From Weizmannia acidilactici (GTDB lineage Bacteria; Bacillota; Bacilli; Bacillales; Bacillaceae_C), in contig NZ_BKZP01000011.1 of the NCBI RefSeq assembly GCF_008974185.1, positions 1 through 64,000 on the forward strand: a stretch of DNA of 64,000 bases. The letters are read 5' to 3'. The notes beneath the pieces were generated by a model, which was not told the origin of the DNA, searched no databases, and saw only the letters and a list, made by a program, of their open reading frames with translations. The translations under genes were made by a program, and so were the position numbers. Positions 63,582 through 64,000 of this stretch are shown piece after piece (positions within the stretch are counted from its first letter, which is position 1; every line of letters begins with the position of its first letter).

Positions 63582-64000
63582 ATGAAGAAATTTGCGGCAT
63601 CCGTGCTTGCATTGATTCTTGTTTTGGCGCTTTCGGCATGCGGATTAAGCAAAACCAGCAGCGGCACGGAGACGAAAAAAACGATCAAAGTCGACACGAA
63701 CGCTGCGTATGCGCCGTTTGAATACATGGATAAAGGGCAGATTATCGGCTTTGACGTCGATGTCATGAATGCCCTCGCCAAAGAATCCGGCTACAGGGTC
63801 CAGTTGAAAAACATCGGCTGGGATCCTTTGTTTGTCGAAGTGAAAAACAAATCGGCGGATATGGCCATTTCCTCGATTACGATCACGAAAGAACGCGCGC
63901 AGACGTATGATTTTTCGGTGCCGTATTTCCTGTCGACGAACGAAATTTTAGTACCGGAAAAGAGCGATATTAAAAGCGCGGCGGATTTAAAAGGCAAGAC
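63582..64000 (+). CDS. amino-acid-binding lipoprotein of an ABC importer (cut by the window end)
   Basis: The first 139 residues show a lipoprotein signal 'VLALILVLALSAC' (lipobox LSAC) and the type II binding fold of polar-amino-acid receptors: 'IKVDTNAAYAPFEYMDKGQI' 'IGFDVDVMNALAKES', 'NIGWDPLFVEVKNKSADMAI' 'SSITITKERAQTYDFS'. AGGGGGG precedes ATG 63582. The rest, and probably permease and ATPase genes, lie beyond the window. Glutamine/cystine/basic amino acid specificity cannot be told. Confidence 0.93.
   Translation, partial: MKKFAASVLALILVLALSACGLSKTSSGTETKKTIKVDTNAAYAPFEYMDKGQIIGFDVDVMNALAKESGYRVQLKNIGWDPLFVEVKNKSADMAISSITITKERAQTYDFSVPYFLSTNEILVPEKSDIKSAADLKGK

Overview
The window reads as a chromosomal segment of a low-to-mid GC Firmicute of the family Bacillaceae. 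The signs are strong GGAGG-type ribosome sites, frequent GTG/TTG starts, Bacillus-type families (YfmQ, YeeI, YvdR/YvdS-like SMR pumps, CsoR-CopZ-CopA, MerR/AdhR-like control), sigma-A promoters, a repeat of the GAGACTCCTGCGGGA type common in Bacillaceae, and a CRISPR repeat of the kind seen in Geobacillus-like bacilli. A moderately thermophilic genus near Heyndrickxia/B. coagulans is my guess, not proven. No rRNA or tRNA genes were seen.

Layout. 0-6.8 kb is scrambled: an S66 peptidase, a GNAT acetyltransferase, a broken MocR-type aminotransferase, a ~506 bp transposase-less element with Tn7-like ends, and a 5'-truncated HsdR with an intact YgjP-like metallopeptidase. 7-10.2 kb is the copper operon csoR-copZ-copA with two CsoR-like operators. 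10.2-11.5 kb is a graveyard of gene fragments. 11.5-17.7 kb is a maltose locus: LacI-type regulator, sugar permease, maltose phosphorylase and beta-phosphoglucomutase, with five operator-like palindromes.

17.9-36.2 kb holds two related redox modules (aldo/keto reductases, short-chain dehydrogenases, NmrA-like proteins, a CMD-family protein), each next to a paralogous TetR gene and sharing a nearly identical promoter/operator. Between them are an AdhR-like MerR with its reductase, a TetR plus three-gene ABC exporter, a MarR-methyltransferase pair and several pseudogenes. 36.2-44 kb has a PlsY-like/GT2 pair, further oxidoreductase and transporter genes, and an SMR pump pair behind a putative guanidine-I riboswitch. 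44.6-52.7 kb has an MFS drug pump, a damaged sporulation-type histidine kinase, twin membrane proteins, a chemoreceptor with a sugar-binding lipoprotein, and YeeI.

53.4-63.4 kb holds a UbiX/LpdD pair without UbiD and an acyl-CoA operon (ACAD10/11-like dehydrogenase, SDR, acyl-CoA ligase, TetR, thioesterase). An APH-family kinase follows, then a short CRISPR array and an aldehyde dehydrogenase. A kinase plus ACAD-like dehydrogenase resembles the 4-hydroxyacyl-CoA (Lva/ACAD11) pathway and is the most interesting metabolic hypothesis here. The window ends inside an amino-acid-binding lipoprotein gene.

The segment is rich in decay (about twenty pseudogenes or fragments) and in non-coding repeats, notably a family with 52-bp periodicity at three or four loci.
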